NCBI GenBank assembly: GCA_026745465.1
Contig: JACYXH010000273.1
Location: 1,024,046-1,088,045 of the forward strand
Source: Lota lota
Lineage: Eukaryota; Chordata; Actinopteri; Gadiformes; Lotidae
Reading direction: 5' to 3'
DNA length: 64,000 bases
The notes beneath the pieces were generated by a model that saw nothing but the letters and a program-made list of their open reading frames with translations, was not told the origin of the DNA and ran no database searches. Within the stretch, counting starts at the first letter, position 1, and each line of letters begins with the position of its first letter. A program made the position numbers and the translations under genes. Positions 30,329 to 44,334 of this stretch are shown here, piece after piece.

Positions 30329-33300
30329 ACATATCTATGTATAAATCTTAGATTTGTATTTTCATCGACATCGCTTACTTTCCCTTGGAGTCGGTTGTGG
30401 AGCCGTCTTTGCCCATGATGAGGTACTGCTGGCCCAACTCCAGCTCTTCTCTGCACTGAAGTCTGTTAGCAAACACTCTGTTGCTGCTCTCTTGTACTCT
30501 GATGTCCTTAGCTGCATGAAACAGGACGTACACTCATTGTAACAAAGTAAAAGCCCTCCACATGAGCGTAGTCACACATTTGTATTTGTCTCGAGTGCTG
30601 TGGATCTCTTCTTTTTTATGACTTACTTGATTTTAGGACCCTCAGTACATTTGTGTTGTAAAGCCGGAAGTTACTCTTGAATGAGACACTGAGAACTTCC
30701 ACCACGAATCCTGAAAGCAAACCATGGACAAATAAGCCACACAGCAGATGGTACCCTTATCGTTGGTTCAGGTGATGTTATATGATCACCGTTGCAAAAC
30801 ACAATGGTTTTAGATTAGGAGTTGTGGTGAAATGATTAAATGTTGTTGTAAGTCCATCCACTATTGATAACTAATACAGATTTGTGTAATGTGATGCTTT
30901 AAAAGACAACACCGGTCTAGGTGATCAAACCATGTAGCCGTCTCTCCCGCCTTCACTAAAACTCTAATTACCAATATCGTTTGTCAAAAGGATTTCTTTT
31001 GACAAATTCTGCCAAGGAGCATTAGCGTGCGCACGCCTGCTGCAATGTTATAGCAGAACTTCTGGGGGGAGATGGCACTGAGCCTAGGCTGGAACCATGT
31101 AGACACGCTCCACAGAAGAAAACTCCTTTGCGTGGATCAAGCTTCCAGAAGGGGGTTTTAAGCTTGTCTTTTGAGCTTGTCTGCCATCAGACTTCAGATA
31201 TAAATCAGACATCTGATTTGGGTTAGTGTGACAGGGTAAGGGTTAGAGGGTTAGTGTGACAAGGTTGGTGTGAGAGGGTTAGTGTGACAGGATTGGTGTG
31301 AGAGGATTGGTGTGACAGGGTTAGTGTAAGGATTGGCAGGATGAGGGTGACAGGGTTAGTGAGACAGGGATAGTGAGACAGGGATAGTGTGAGAGGGTTA
31401 GTGTGACAGGATGAGGGTGACAGGGTTAGTGTGACAGGGTTGGTGTGAGAGGGTTAGTGTGACAGGATGAGGGTGACAGGGTTAGTGTGACAGGGTTACT
31501 GAGACAGGGTTAGTGTGAGGATGAGGGTGAGGGTGACAGGCTTAGTGTGAGAGGGTTATGTCCTCACTGTAATCCACCACAGGGTGGAAGCAGGCGTGCT
31601 GTATCCGGCTCCCTTTCTTCATGTTTGTTTTAAACAGGTTCTTAACTTCATGGCAGGGTCCTGATAGAATAACGCAATGTTAGCAAAGTAGCAACAAAGC
31701 TAAGCGACATTTGAGGAAGTGGTCTGCCAATGGGTTGAGAACAAAGACCTACTTTCTGCACATTGGCACACATCGTCAGAACACAGTTTGGACACCTCTG
31801 TGCTTCTCTTAGGGGCAGAGTAAAAAATAGTGCACTTTTTCTCTGCAACGAAAGCAAAGAGTATAAATCAGCCTCATCCAGCCGGATCTCAGGGAACGAA
31901 TGACGAAAAGAGTGGATGAAAGGGTTGTTGAAAGGATAGTAGTTACTTGGTTCATAGTAATCGTAGAATGATGCTTGAGCGGGCTGCAGGACGCTGATGG
32001 GTACGGTTTGTTTAGCTTCAAAAGTTATACATTGGCTCTCATCCTTGAACTGGAGTGAAAGACGTGTGTGTATACAGAATCAGAAAGAACATTAGCATGT
32101 TGTATCGAATGTCACCGGATGTCCATTGTGAGTATGCAGTACCTCGTTAAAGTACAGGATGACTCTTCCATAAGAGATTTCATAATGTGAGATGTATAGC
32201 TCAGGGGGACTTTTAAGCTGTTGAAGAAACAGGGCACATTAAGTACATTTACTAACACATAACGAAGCCATGCTTATGATCGTCTGATAATGAGGCTTAC
32301 TTACACTGTCCAGATGCTCTGTATTAGCCTCAAAGCCACTAAGGAGGGTGATGTCTGCAATAGCCATACCAGTTAGATTGCTGTTCAGGCTGTAACACAC
32401 AAACAGATAAATATCAACACTGGGCTCAGGCTATAACAGGTGGAAACAAATGGAGATAGAGAGGGTGATCCACACTGAGCTTCCCATTTGTTTTATAAAC
32501 CCAATAAATGTGTGTAATGTGAACTGAATGTGTAAAAAAGTGAACTGAACTGATTGTGTGTAAAGCGAACTGAACTGAAAGAATGTAAAGCGAACTGAAC
32601 TGAATGTGTGTAAAGCGAACTGAACTGATTGTGTGTAAAACGAACTGAACTGAATGTGTGTAAAGCGAACTGAATGTGTGTAAAGCGAACTGAACTGAAT
32701 GTGTGTAAAGCGAGCTGAACTGAATGTGTGTAAAGTGAACTGAATGTGTTTAAAGCGAACTGAACGTAATGTGTGTAAAGCGAACTGAACTGAATGTGTG
32801 TAAAGTGAACTGAATGTGTGTAAAGCGAACTGAACTGAATGTGTGTAAAGTGAACTGAATGTGTGTACAGTAAACTGAACCGCCTGAATGCCATCCAGGT
32901 TGACTGGACTCGGACTCACCTTACACAGACATTGTACAACATTGTGTTTTCTGAAGCTGAGTTGTCGTCGATTTCTCTTCTGCGTCGTGACAGTGTTTCG
33001 TGCGGGGCGATTTCTTCGTTGTAATCGTAGTTTTCATTAAAGTACTGGTAGTTGTTCAGAATCTTAGCTGTTGAAAGAACGGTTGGCACTGTTTCTATTT
33101 CTTTACACTATGTTTGAAGTATCTTTTGAACTGGTGTTAACATATAACAAACTCACAGGTGTACTGAACTTTCCCCTGCAGCGTAACGTTAATGTTCAGT
33201 AATGTACAGGTTTCCTTGGGCTCCATCAAATGGAAGTACTTCATGACCTAAACAGATTGACTGCTGAGTTTCTATTCATTCTCTTTTGACATTTGACAAA

Positions 33301-36300
33301 CATTGAGCAGAAAATAATCTAACCATCACCCTTACTTTCATCTTGATGTTTCCTGTTCCTTTCAGTTTACCTTGATCTCATTTCCTATCATGGACTAAGA
33401 GGACAAACATTAAAAAGATTAGCAGGGTTAGCAGTTCTACTGGCGCGGACCTGGGGTGTCCATAATGCAGTACAGTACCTTCAGCTCTACTATAACTCTG
33501 TCTGACGGATCTTTTAAGAACAACTCCTCCTTGTCAGATCGTCCCGTTACAGAGAATTCTGCCTCGACCGTACTGAACGGCTCAGGGGGCTTCTTCACGT
33601 CGTACTCCGCCAAGGCCTCCAGAGCCACGATAGTATCCTGGACACAAGAAAGTACTTCAATATGGCTCGTAGTTGTACTTGAATATAGCTCGTAGTTGTC
33701 CTTGAATATACCTCGTAGTTGTACTTGAATATGGCTCGTAGTTGTACTTGAATATGGCTCGTAGTTGTACTTGAATATAGCTCGTAGTTGTACTTGAATA
33801 TAGCTCGTAGTGGTCCTTGAATATAGCTCGTAGTTGTACTTGAATATAGCTCGTAGTTGTCCTTGAATATAGCTCGTAGTTGTACTTGAATATAGCTCGT
33901 AGTTGTCCTTGAATATAGCTCGTAGTTGTACTTGAATATAGCTCGTAGTTGACCTTGAATATAGCTCCTGGTTGTACTTGAATATAGCTCGTAGTTGTCC
34001 TTGAATATAGCTCGTAGTTGTACTTGAATATAGCTCGTAGTTGTACTTGAATATAGCTCGTAGTTGTACTTGAATATAGCTCGTAGATATACTTTAATAT
34101 AGCTCGTAAATGTACTTAAATATAGCTCGTAGTTGTACTTGAATGTGGCTTGTAGTTGTACTTGAATATAGCTCGTAGATGTAATTTAATATAGCTCATA
34201 GTTGTACTTAAACTATGAACATTAGCGCCTTCCATTTCACATGAAGGAATCAGGTCACCTGCGTTGACAGGAACCCCCCGCCGTAGTTTTCCTGCGCGAC
34301 CAGCCAACAGGAGGCGCTGTCGGCCCATAGGTAGTCTTGGTGCGCTACTGCCGTCAGCAGGGCGTAGGCTGTCGTTTCCACGGTGATAGCATCCTTCTGA
34401 GAGGGGCTTTTTGGATCGGCTTTCCAGACCCGGCAGCCGTTGCCCTCTGAGGAGTAAAAAAAAGTAAACAAACACGCACACTGAGGAATGTTTCAGTGTG
34501 ACCACAATGTTCGTGTGTTGTTGGACCAGCATTGTGTTGTTGGACCAGCATTGTGTTGTTGGACCGACATTGTGTTGTTGGACCGACCTAATGTAGCCAG
34601 GGCTTGGAGCTGTTTCCAGGCTGGTTTAGCTCCCTCTTTATCTGGCAGACAGACGGCCAGGCAGTAGGCTGTGATGGCGACAGCATAAGGACTTTCTAGC
34701 TCTTCCACGTGTGAGAGGAGGTACCTTGTTGATCTGGTGATTGTGGCCTCCTAAGGACAAATACAAAAATAAATTCAGAAAGTATTTTACATGGATAAAG
34801 TACAGTAAAAATACATCATACCAGAAAGCTATTGCTACTAGCACCCCTATGGGTCACTTAAGTAACTGCATGTAAATGCAATATGCAAATATAAAAACAG
34901 TCGGGAGGAAACGGCAGCGGAAGAGAGTTTGACGATATGTCTATAGATATCTATATGTATTTATATAAAGCTATATATACAGATATATGTAGCTCACCAC
35001 ATCACTCTTCATCCTATGTTCGACAAATGGGATGGAGTGTTGCAGCGCCACGGCTATAAAAGCAGTCACGGACATGTCCTTCCCATCGCCTCTGATACCA
35101 CCCTGCAGTGGAGGGACACGTCTCGGGTTAGGAGAAGCACACCTTCAACCAACCATGTGTGAGTTGTCTCCTGAAACCAGCGTACCTGCATCTCTCTGTG
35201 ATACACAGGATGTGGGTCAGAGAATGACCCGTCCTGTTTCTGCACAGACAGCAAGAAACGACTGAATTGCTGATGTCCTGATTGGCCACCTCCCTGGCCG
35301 TGTGACCCCGCTGGCCCTCCCCTCCGGCCATCTGGCGCTCCGCCAACAATGACAGCACTTTCACAACAAGAGCGGTGAGCCTGATGTCAAAATAAAAGAA
35401 ACAAGATTAACGCCAGTGCTGCTATTTAGCATTAGGCCACCTTGGAAGATATTTGAAACAATTATATATATATATAGAATTAATACCAATGACTGGATGG
35501 AGTTTCCTTCCATGCTCCATAAGATCCATCATCTTTTTTGAAAGTCAGAATTCTCGTCAACCCTGGACAAAACAATTGTTTACATATTTGTGTACTGGGC
35601 GCACTCAAGCTTGACTTTCGTCTCTTTGTTGACAACTGTTAAACCTCATGACATCATCATGACTAGCACGCTGAATATCCAACGGTAAGCAGAAATGGGA
35701 GGAGTGATGTGTTTCAAACATGCTGACCTTCATCAGTGCCCTGGAGAGCCTGATCCCTGGTCCCCGCCGGCAGCTGCACCCACTGCTGGCTCAGGTCCAG
35801 GTAGCGCAGAGCTAGGACTGTAGGGGCCATCTTCTTCATGGTCTGCTCTGCACAGCCACTAGGCAGCTTCAGAAGACCAGCGACCCCTTCGGCAGACAGA
35901 AGGACTCTTGCACTTGACTCGCCAAACCCCGACCCTGGGAATAGGACTCAGCTGTTACTTACTGTAATAAATTACTATTATAATATAATAATTTTACTAC
36001 AACACGAGTGGGTTCAACACACACCTTCCATCTTAATAAATAGATTGGAGGCAGATACAGGGACCGTCTCGGTTGGTAGATTTCCATCGATGTTGAAAGA
36101 AGTCCTTCCTGAGCAGGCAACAGTACATTCATTGGTTGATCCGAAATTAATACATCATTGATTAAAAGTTTGAAAGTGAAAAGTCTCACCGTTCAAATTA
36201 TATTCAATACTATACTCAGTTGTCTTTTCTTCTCCTTCTGTCTACAAACAACATAAAAAATGGAGGGAAAGTAATTGAATCTTTGCCATTAAAAGTTGAA

Positions 36301-39300
36301 ACTGCAAAGTAAACTCTCAATTGGTTAATTGTCATCTAGTGATGGTAGCCAGGGATCTGAAAGAAAACCTTTCTCATACTCTTTCACCCAGACTATCAGT
36401 TCCATACCCTCTGCCCCCCATGAGAGACAACACAGACTACGTTGCACATATTTAACTATTTGTATGTCTGGCGTTTTCATATCATATTCCATAGCAGTAC
36501 TTTTTGCAAAATGAAAACTATTTTAGCAGTGACATATTAATATCATTAAATCCATCTACTTACCCAAACGTTCAGACTCTTTTCAATGGCGTCGATTTCC
36601 CGCCCTTTCTCGATATCATAAAGGCGTATTTTGAAAGGTATAGCGCCACTCTTCATGGGGACTGTTGTGAAGGTCACCTGCTTAGAGGATTTAGCCTCCA
36701 CGCTGATGTTAACGAAGGCTACATGCGTGGATGAGCCGGGGGAACAAAGCCCGGGCGTCTGCTCCATGTGAACTGCCAGCTGTAACAACAGACCAGGGCC
36801 AATGAAGTGGAGTGGCTAGTGCAGTGGCTAGTGGCTAGTAGTTAGTGGCGAGAGCTAGAGCAGTGGTAGACCACAGGCAGTACTGTGAAGTGGATTGTGG
36901 CTAATGGCTAGGGCAGTGGCTAGTGCAGTGGTAGACCACAGTCAGTATTGTGAAGTGGCTAGTGGCTACTGGCTAGTGCAGTGGTGGACCACAGGCAGTG
37001 TTATGAAGTGGCTAGTGACTTGTGGCTAGTTCAGTGGTAGACCACAGGCAGTATTGTGAAGTGGCTAGTCCAGTGGTAGACCACAGGCAGTGTTATGAAG
37101 TGGCTAGTGACTTGTGGCTAGTTCAGTGGTAGACCACAGGCAGTGTTATGAAGTGGCTAGTGACTTGTGGCTAGGGCAGTGGTAGACCACAGGCAGTGTT
37201 ATGAAGTGACTTGTGGCTAGTGGCTAGTGCAGTGGTTCACAACCTCTTCTCACACAATGCCTCCCCGAGAAGCTCGACTGAGTTTGTGGACCACAACCAC
37301 AACAAACCACAATTGATTCAAGCCAAACTGTGCATTCTCAGGGGTCTGGCTCGGGCTATTAACATAGCCCGCCTGTATCCACTCATTCCCATCTTTCAGA
37401 AGTGCATTTTCCAAGGTTTTTAAATACCATAAAATTATATTTAACATATGCCAGAACATATCGATATTGTAATTAAGCTTCAATTGTGACAATGGTTTGG
37501 CAGCCCACTTGCCGCTCCATCAATGACCAGTAGTCTGTTGAGACCTACAGGTTGGACCTAAACCAGACCTACAAGTTGAAACCTACACAAAACCTTCACA
37601 AGACTCACAGGTTGAGACCTACATGCTGAGTCCTTCCTGTCTGACCTGTAGGTCCAACCTACAGGATGAGATCTACCTGTCAGTCCTGCAAGTCATGACC
37701 TACAGGCTGAGACCTACAGGTTGGGACTAACCCCACAACCTCCCTGTAGACCCTGGAGCAAGGTGCCTACCCCTTTACCTGCTCATTAATGAGCCTTTGG
37801 TTAAAGGCCGTGAAGGTCTAAATAGTGAATAGAACCACTGAGATGTTTAGAAGCCCAACAATCATCCAGATCTTTACCTGTACAGCATCAATCCCGTAGT
37901 TGTAGATGACGGCCACAACGGACATTTGTTCGTATCTCCTGACCGAGTAGGGCAGTCTCACAGACACGAAAACCTTCTTACAGCTTGTTAGCTTGACTGG
38001 CTCAACTACACAGAATCCTGCATGAGATAACAAGACAAAAGTTCATCATGGCACACCGGCTTGCATTTGATAGTGTGACTGGGAAGTAAGAAAGTCAGTG
38101 TTACCGTGAGTTGGAGATAGAGTGACTGCCTGAATTTCCCAAGTGGTAATGGAATCCGGTAGAGATAAAGAGTAGCTAAAAAGATTTGTTTTTGTTAATA
38201 AAAAAAAATAATCTGTAATTGTTCATACATCAATAAAACTGATTTTAAAATATATTTATTACCTGTGTTTGTCGGTGACATCGAAAAATGTGAATGCAAA
38301 ACTTGGAGCAAAATTTCGGCGCAAATATTTGGCCGTGTTGCTAATGAAATATTCCTCAATATCCAGTAGACTGATAGCTAAAGACAGAGGGAACAATATT
38401 ACATCAATCAATCAATAAATCAATAACAAATGTTGAATTCCGATTTTGTTGATATGACTGCTTTCGACCATGCTTACTTCTTCCAAATCCATTATCCTCT
38501 GCTGTGCTCTTTCGAAGAGCCTCCCCCCGAAGACAACATTTAAAGAAGATCTCGGCACATTGAGAATCTGCGTTCATCACAGACACCCTCTTCTTTCGTT
38601 CCTCACAAGTACGTCTCATGGGGATGGACGAGAAGCCCTGATCACAACACTGCTGGAGCTCTGCACTCAGATTCCCCTCTGCAGACAAGAGGTCCGCTCA
38701 CAGGTTGTTGCTGTTTCTTTATTTACCGACTGATTTACACGTTTGATATGATATCCTATTATATATTTTGCCTAGTGAATGTAGTGTTTGCCTTACTCAT
38801 ATCCAGCAGCTCAAGTTGGAGGTCCAAGGAACGTCTTGGGCGCTGTTTCACTTGGGATTCACACCTGAACCCTAGAGGAAGTTCAGAAGAAGGACGCCCT
38901 TATTAGGTCATTTGAGGTGATATGGGATATGCACTTTGAGGGAAGAATAAAGAGATATTCCAAAAGATCACTTTGTATTCTCTTGGTCCAAGAGAGATGA
39001 GATACACACTAGATAGTTACATGTGTGCCTTACAGGATAAACAGGCTAGCGGTCCCATTTTTTAAATAATGATGACTATTATTGTATTAGATATATCATA
39101 TTCTTTTAAGACTGCATCATGCTTTCATACCATTTGTTTTGCTTGATTGCGAAGCTGAAGACACAAAAGACAAGCCAGCCTCGGTGAAGATGGAGTCCTG
39201 GTCGGGCCCTCCTCCGTACGAACAGCCCAGGTCATATGACTCCATGGCAGAAAACACCTGGAAGTTCAATCAACCCAGCTTTATTTATAAAGTTATTTTC

Positions 39301-39521
39301 ACACAAAACAGCAATACAAAGTGGTTAACAAGGAGCAACCGGAAACTAGTTTAAGATAACAGTAGAACCAAATCTGAATAACGGCTGTTCCTTTAGATGT
39401 ATCCAACATTTCACACCACAAGATTAGAAGAAAGCTATGTTAAATGTTTTAAGATTTTGTTTAGAAAAATGTATGTGTAGGAGAGAGAGGGTGAGTGTGT
39501 GTGTGTGTGTGTGTGTAGGAG

Positions 39522-39572
<51 letters not shown>

Positions 39573-39700
39573 GAGAGAGAGGGTGAGTGTGTGTCTGTGT
39601 GTGTGTGTGTAGGAGAGAGAGGGTGTGTCTGTGTGTTTGTGTGTGTGTGTATGTAGGAGAGAGAGGGTGTGTGTGTGTGTGTGTGTGTAGGAGAGAGAGG

Positions 39701-39762
<62 letters not shown>

Positions 39763-39872
39763 GTGTGTGTAGGAGAGAGAGGGTGTGTCTGTGTGTTTGT
39801 GTGTGTGTGTGTGTGTAGGAGAGAGAGGGTGTGTCTGTGTGTGTGTGTGTGTAAGAGAGAGAGGGTGAGTGT

Positions 39873-39910
<38 letters not shown>

Positions 39911-39940
39911 GTGTGTAGGAGAGAGAGGGTGTGTCTGTGT

Positions 39941-39978
<38 letters not shown>

Positions 39979-42900
39979 GAGAGAGAGGGTGTGTGAGTGT
40001 GCGTGTGTGTGTGTGAGTGGATGTAACCTGTTTGGCTGTCAGTTTGTTGTGTCTGTCGAGAGCGTACATCGCCTGATCCACGACCACCAGCGCCACCCTG
40101 GCTTTACCTTCCACTTCCACGTGGAGTTTGGTGGTTTCTCCGGGCTGGACCAGGGTTTTGGTGGGATATACCTGCAGTTCAACACCACTTTCAATCAGCA
40201 TTTAGTTCGGCATATTGTGTGTTATAACATAGTTTCTATAAGGTTCAATACACAAATGCGCTTACTTTGACCTTCTTCTCACACTCATCGACGACATCAA
40301 CCCATACGGAGTCAGAAACGATGACGTCATGCTGGTTGTAGTAGTAGCAAATAAGACGTAACGAGGGCATCATTTGGGCTGTTATCCTTATGGGCTTGCG
40401 GCCGAATTGACCCACTGTCACCACACCTTCATGCACCAGCACCCCATGACTCAAGACCTGCAACACACTTCTTATTTACCTTAAGTTCATTTGAACCCTC
40501 ATTCAGTTGGAATGTTGACGACGGTAATGATGATGACGGTGATGACTCACCAGGTAGTACAGCAAACTATCTTGGGGAAGACCGTTGATGATTTGGAAAG
40601 TGACGTCAAGGTCTTGGCCAACATTGAACTTTTTCTTTGGAACGCTGATGTACAGGTAGTGTTGATTCGACGAGGACATGCGCTTCAAAACCTTCTCCTG
40701 CTCCGTGGTGTCTGCTTTGACCTATTCCAAATAAAAAATAAATACAAAACGTTAATTGGTGGGATATGCGATTAATCTGCATGAATTGTTTTGAACTGAT
40801 GATATTGTTGAAAACGATAACTTGTAACTCTTACATTAACAGTAATTTCTGCAAGAGCAGAAGTTGGAAAATTGAAAATGTGAAACGCTGCCCCCTCCTG
40901 GTTGGTGACCACTTCTACGGCGTTCCCCTGGACATTGAGTTCTACTTTGACCTCATCTGCTGCAGAACCATCCGGTAGACGCAGAAGCACCTTACAACGA
41001 GAGGTCAAAGGTTATCTATTAATTATACTAATACTAGCCTAATACTCATACTACTACTAATAATAATGGATATAATATAATGATAATCATACTAATACAA
41101 ATATTAATAAATAATATTAATTAATAATAAAAAATATTTTATTATTTGTATTATTTTATTATTTGTATTATTTATTTATTTTATTTATACCTACTTACCA
41201 TAACCTCTAATGGAGCTCCAGGAATGAAATACGAACGAGTTCGAGATAAGTCGATGTCATATCGTCGAGAAACAATTGGAAGAGAAATCTCTGCCTCTTG
41301 CATCTCACTGCCTGGAAGCACATGATCAGGGTTAGCCCTTCCCCCAGCCCACCAACGTGTATATGACTGTATTTTGTCTCATTATTGTGTGAGCAGAAAA
41401 CGTACTCTGTTGTTCTGTGACAGACACGGTCATCACCAGTTCTGCGCCTTCCTGTTCCAAGAAGGTGAGGTTACATCCCTGGGTTTGTAGCTGCTCCTTT
41501 AAGTCTCCAGCCTGTAGAGTCACTGTACCTACACCATGTTTAATCTATGAAGAAAGTGGTTTGGGTTTTTACTTTATTTTAATTGAGGTCCTTGTTTCAT
41601 TTCTCGTGGCTAACAACTTAGCTTCGTGCTCACCGAACCGGTCTTCTCCAGTCCTCGGATAATCCGAGTAGCTTTGGGACACTGGTCAGAGCCCTTCAGG
41701 CCTACCACCCTGAACCAGGAGTGAAAGCTCCCATTGACTGTTTCACCGTACGAGTACCTGTGTGGAAGATCGCTACTCTTAGACAACACCGCTGAGTTGA
41801 AGCTAAGATAATTCAAGTGCTTATAGCTTGATTCATCAAAACTCACTTGGCTTTCACGGTGAAGCGAAATGTCTCACGCTCCAAGAGGATGTAGCGTTCT
41901 TCAGAGTTTATGACCACCTCGAAACTTGGTAAAACTGCCGTTAAAAAAAAAACAGGCCATTTTTGCTAATACAATGCATAAAGTTGAAACACTGACAAAG
42001 GTTCATATAAAATGTAAACACTGACCAAATTTCTGAACCTTAAACTCCAGAGTTGCAGCATTTTTCTTATCTCCTTCATAATGTGACACAATTGTCCATG
42101 TACCCAGTCTAAAAAGATACCGATGAATACAAAAGAAAGAAATACACAGGGGAATAAGGAGGTGAGAAACTGGATAAACGCTGTCACTCAGGCTTCATGA
42201 TAGGCCTACTTACCCAGCAACGTCAGGTAAGTGTAGAGAACCACTGTACAGACCTCCGAACGGTGTCCGGAGAGATGAGTCCAGCTTCAAACGGTGCCCA
42301 GCTGGGTTCTTTGGAAGATGAAAATCCATTCAAATCATGAAAACGGTTTTTGGAAAGTTTCCTTAGAAGATTCAATTTGAGACGCATCACAACCCACAAA
42401 ATACTCACAAATACTGATATTTTAATATTTTCCTCTAAGGGTCTCATGGTATGGTCCAGTGCGAAGATCCTGTACTTCACTGGTATTTAGATAGAGAGTA
42501 ATACACATATATGAATAACGCGTGACGAGTAATATATTACATACAAGAAGGATATGGTTCAGATTCTGTCAGTGAAATTGAAGAAGGAGCTAATGTTGTG
42601 CTATGGGACCTTGATCTGATGGTTTGTAGATGGGCTGATTGGTCTGGATGAAGAGGTACCCTCTGTGCATGGACACCAGCACGCGAGTCATTTTCCTCTC
42701 TTGCGTGTTGGCCACCAGCAAAAGGTACAGGCTCAGTCTTAAACTCTGTCAAGACTGTCCATCCTCTCCCTGTCTATCTGTACCAATTAAAGTGGGATGC
42801 ATGTGTTACACTTCATATATACACCTGTAAACTCAAACTTTAAATGTGAAAAACTTCAATAAAAAACAACAGTTTCAGCCTAAATTATCCGACTGTCTCA

Positions 42901-43548
42901 ACAACGTACAGTGGTTTAGTACAATGGATGTATTCTCTACATTATTGAGCTATTTTTAAACAACGTTTAGTGTAACCTACGTCCTCCACATTATTTAGCT
43001 ATGTTTCAACAAGTTTTAGTGGTTTAGTGTAACCTATGTCCTTCACATTGTTTAGCTATGTTTCAACAACGTTTAGTGTAACCTATGTCTTCTCTACATT
43101 ATTGATCTATGATTCAACAACGTTTAGTGTAACGTATGTATGCCACGCTATCTTACCATGAGCTCCACGGTTTGGACTGCTCCACCGTGAGATAAAGTGG
43201 TCTGTATGTCTGACACGATTCTGCCAGTCCTCTCATCCTCCAGATAGAGAGTTGTGACTGAAGTGGTCTGAACAAAAACCTTCTCTCTAACGTTGACGTG
43301 GAACACTTTTGGAGCCGAGATGAAGAATCTGTACGTTCACAAATGTGAGAAAAATAAGCTATTTCAATCAGGAAATATTAACAGTGAATAAAAAATAAAT
43401 GAATAAATAACAGTAAATAGTTCAATGTCATGATTTTCCACAGTGATGGAGCAATATTCATCGTCTATATTTTGGCCTACCTTTTAGTGGCACACACAGA
43501 ATCCAGAGCCAATATGAGTAAAAACAGTGAACAAGTAGACCTGTCCAT
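30149..43548 (-). CDS. C4: Complement C4, tandem copy 1 (His-type), frame disrupted
   Basis: C4 is the thioester protein cleaved by C1s and MASP-2 to start the classical and lectin C3 convertase. Forty-one exons read from 43481-43548 (signal [20 protein letters not shown]) to 30149-30287 (ends [11 protein letters not shown]). Landmarks: beta-alpha junction RPRRS in 38797-38871; C4a anaphylatoxin 38478-38678; thioester GCAEQTM 35843-35857; isotype residue His at 35198-35200; alpha-gamma junction SRRRREIDD in 32920-33067; gamma-chain [16 protein letters not shown] domain 30149-30710. The RRRRE gamma junction and [13 protein letters not shown] identify C4 rather than C3. Against copy 2 it has two +1 changes in exon 3 (42610-42777), giving an early TAA, -1 at about 35260 in exon 26, and -1 at about 33365 in exon 31. 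Pseudogene or sequence error cannot be separated here. Confidence 0.9.
31200..31558. repeat. Minisatellite in C4-1 intron 38
   Basis: Irregular units of ggttagtgtgacaggatgag and agggttagtgtgaga. It lies directly after the exon 38 donor at 31567. Confidence 0.9.
32505..32885. repeat. 25-base minisatellite in C4-1 intron 33
   Basis: Units of gtgtgtaaagcgaactgaac plus tgaat, with a 17-base short form. Confidence 0.92.
33655..34210. repeat. 23-base minisatellite in C4-1 intron 29
   Basis: About 24 units of tacttgaatatagctcgtag plus ttg. It starts within 20 bases of the exon 30 acceptor. Confidence 0.94.
35186..35380 (-). other. C4-1 exon 26, isotype-determining exon, His-type
   Basis: The segment reads [16 protein letters not shown] and aligns with human DGSFQDPCPVLDRSMQ. 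The residue at 35198-35200 (reverse-strand CAC) is His, as in human C4B, where it favours esters with hydroxyl groups. The exon is 195 bases against 196 in copy 2: one C is missing from a CC pair at about 35260, upstream of this residue, so the His lies out of frame with the exon start as sequenced. Confidence 0.88.
35728..35934 (-). other. C4-1 exon 24, thioester exon
   Basis: Reads [19 protein letters not shown]. The Cys and Gln that form the internal thioester are present, but the middle Gly of the usual GCGEQ is Ala. Confidence 0.92.
36790..37232. repeat. About 52-base minisatellite in C4-1 intron 20
   Basis: Units with gtggctagtgacttgtggct and cagtggtagaccacaggcag. A second, smaller array of gacctacaggttgag units lies at 37535-37740. 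Confidence 0.92.
38478..38678 (-). other. C4-1 exon 17, C4a anaphylatoxin domain
   Basis: Reads [20 protein letters not shown], later [20 protein letters not shown]. The CC...C...C...CC six-cysteine pattern of C3a/C4a/C5a is complete. Confidence 0.93.
39478..40018. repeat. (GT)n with gagagaggg interruptions, C4-1 intron 14
   Basis: GT runs punctuated by taggagagagagggtg at 40-60-base intervals, giving a compound micro/minisatellite. Reading frames through it (Thr-His or Cys-Val repeats) are not genes. Confidence 0.95.
42900..43140. repeat. About 49-base repeat in C4-1 intron 2
   Basis: Four to five diverged units with caacgtttagtgtaacctat and tctacattattgagctatg. Confidence 0.85.
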
Positions 43549-44300
43549 TGTGGAGCTTAAACTGGTCTGAGCCCCAGGTGTCCAGTTCCCCAGTCTTAAA
43601 GTCCTGGTCTGAGCCCCTGGTCTCCAGTTCCCCAGTCTTATAGTCCTGGTCTCCAGTCTTATAGTCCTGCCCCTTGTGCTCACTTTCACAGTTGTAATTG
43701 TTGCAGTTGTCATTATAATACTGAGCTCAACATCGCAGAGCTGATGATAGTACAAGTATGTGTTTTTAACTTGTTTTAAAGAAAGAAGGAAAATAAAAGA
43801 AGTTTGGGATATTAGATGACTGTAAAACATTAGACTGCAGCAGCCTGGATACACTATGGGGTTTCTGGCATAAATGTGAGGGTTGTGTTGTCATCTGCTC
43901 TCTGATTGGTCTCTTCAAAACTGCCCCGTTTCTTCTAAATCATGTGATTTACAGGAATTGTGACATATTTGTTTTACATTGTTTACAAATTCCTTTTATT
44001 TTATTTATATGGCTTAATGAGCGTATGGTTATTTATCTTTTCATTTGAATTTAATATTTTTTGACTCATTGTGTACAGTTTTTTCTGTTATTGATGGTTT
44101 TCTTTATTTTTATCACAAACTTTCACACATGTTTATCTTGACATCAAATTTGGCATGATGAAGCCAACATCGTAACTACATGTTTTTCTCAAACAATTCT
44201 CAAGGTGGTGCTAAACTGCGCTTTAGCCGTTAGGACGTTTTTGGCTACTGAAGAAACATGGCGGTACAACACGGCAGGCTCTGTGAAAGATGACCCCATT

Positions 44301-44334
<34 letters not shown>

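Noticed and set aside
39461-40201. Thr-His-rich minus-strand frame in C4-1 and its counterpart at 55504-56256
   Set aside because: Reading through the (GT)n intron 14. Only the N-terminal part ([19 protein letters not shown] onward) is C4 exon 14.
30149-43548. Complement C3 or alpha-2-macroglobulin as the identity of the tandem genes
   Set aside because: The arginine-rich alpha-gamma junction (RRRRE), [13 protein letters not shown], the anaphylatoxin exon and the NTR C-terminus together fit C4. C3 lacks the second junction and A2M lacks the anaphylatoxin domain.
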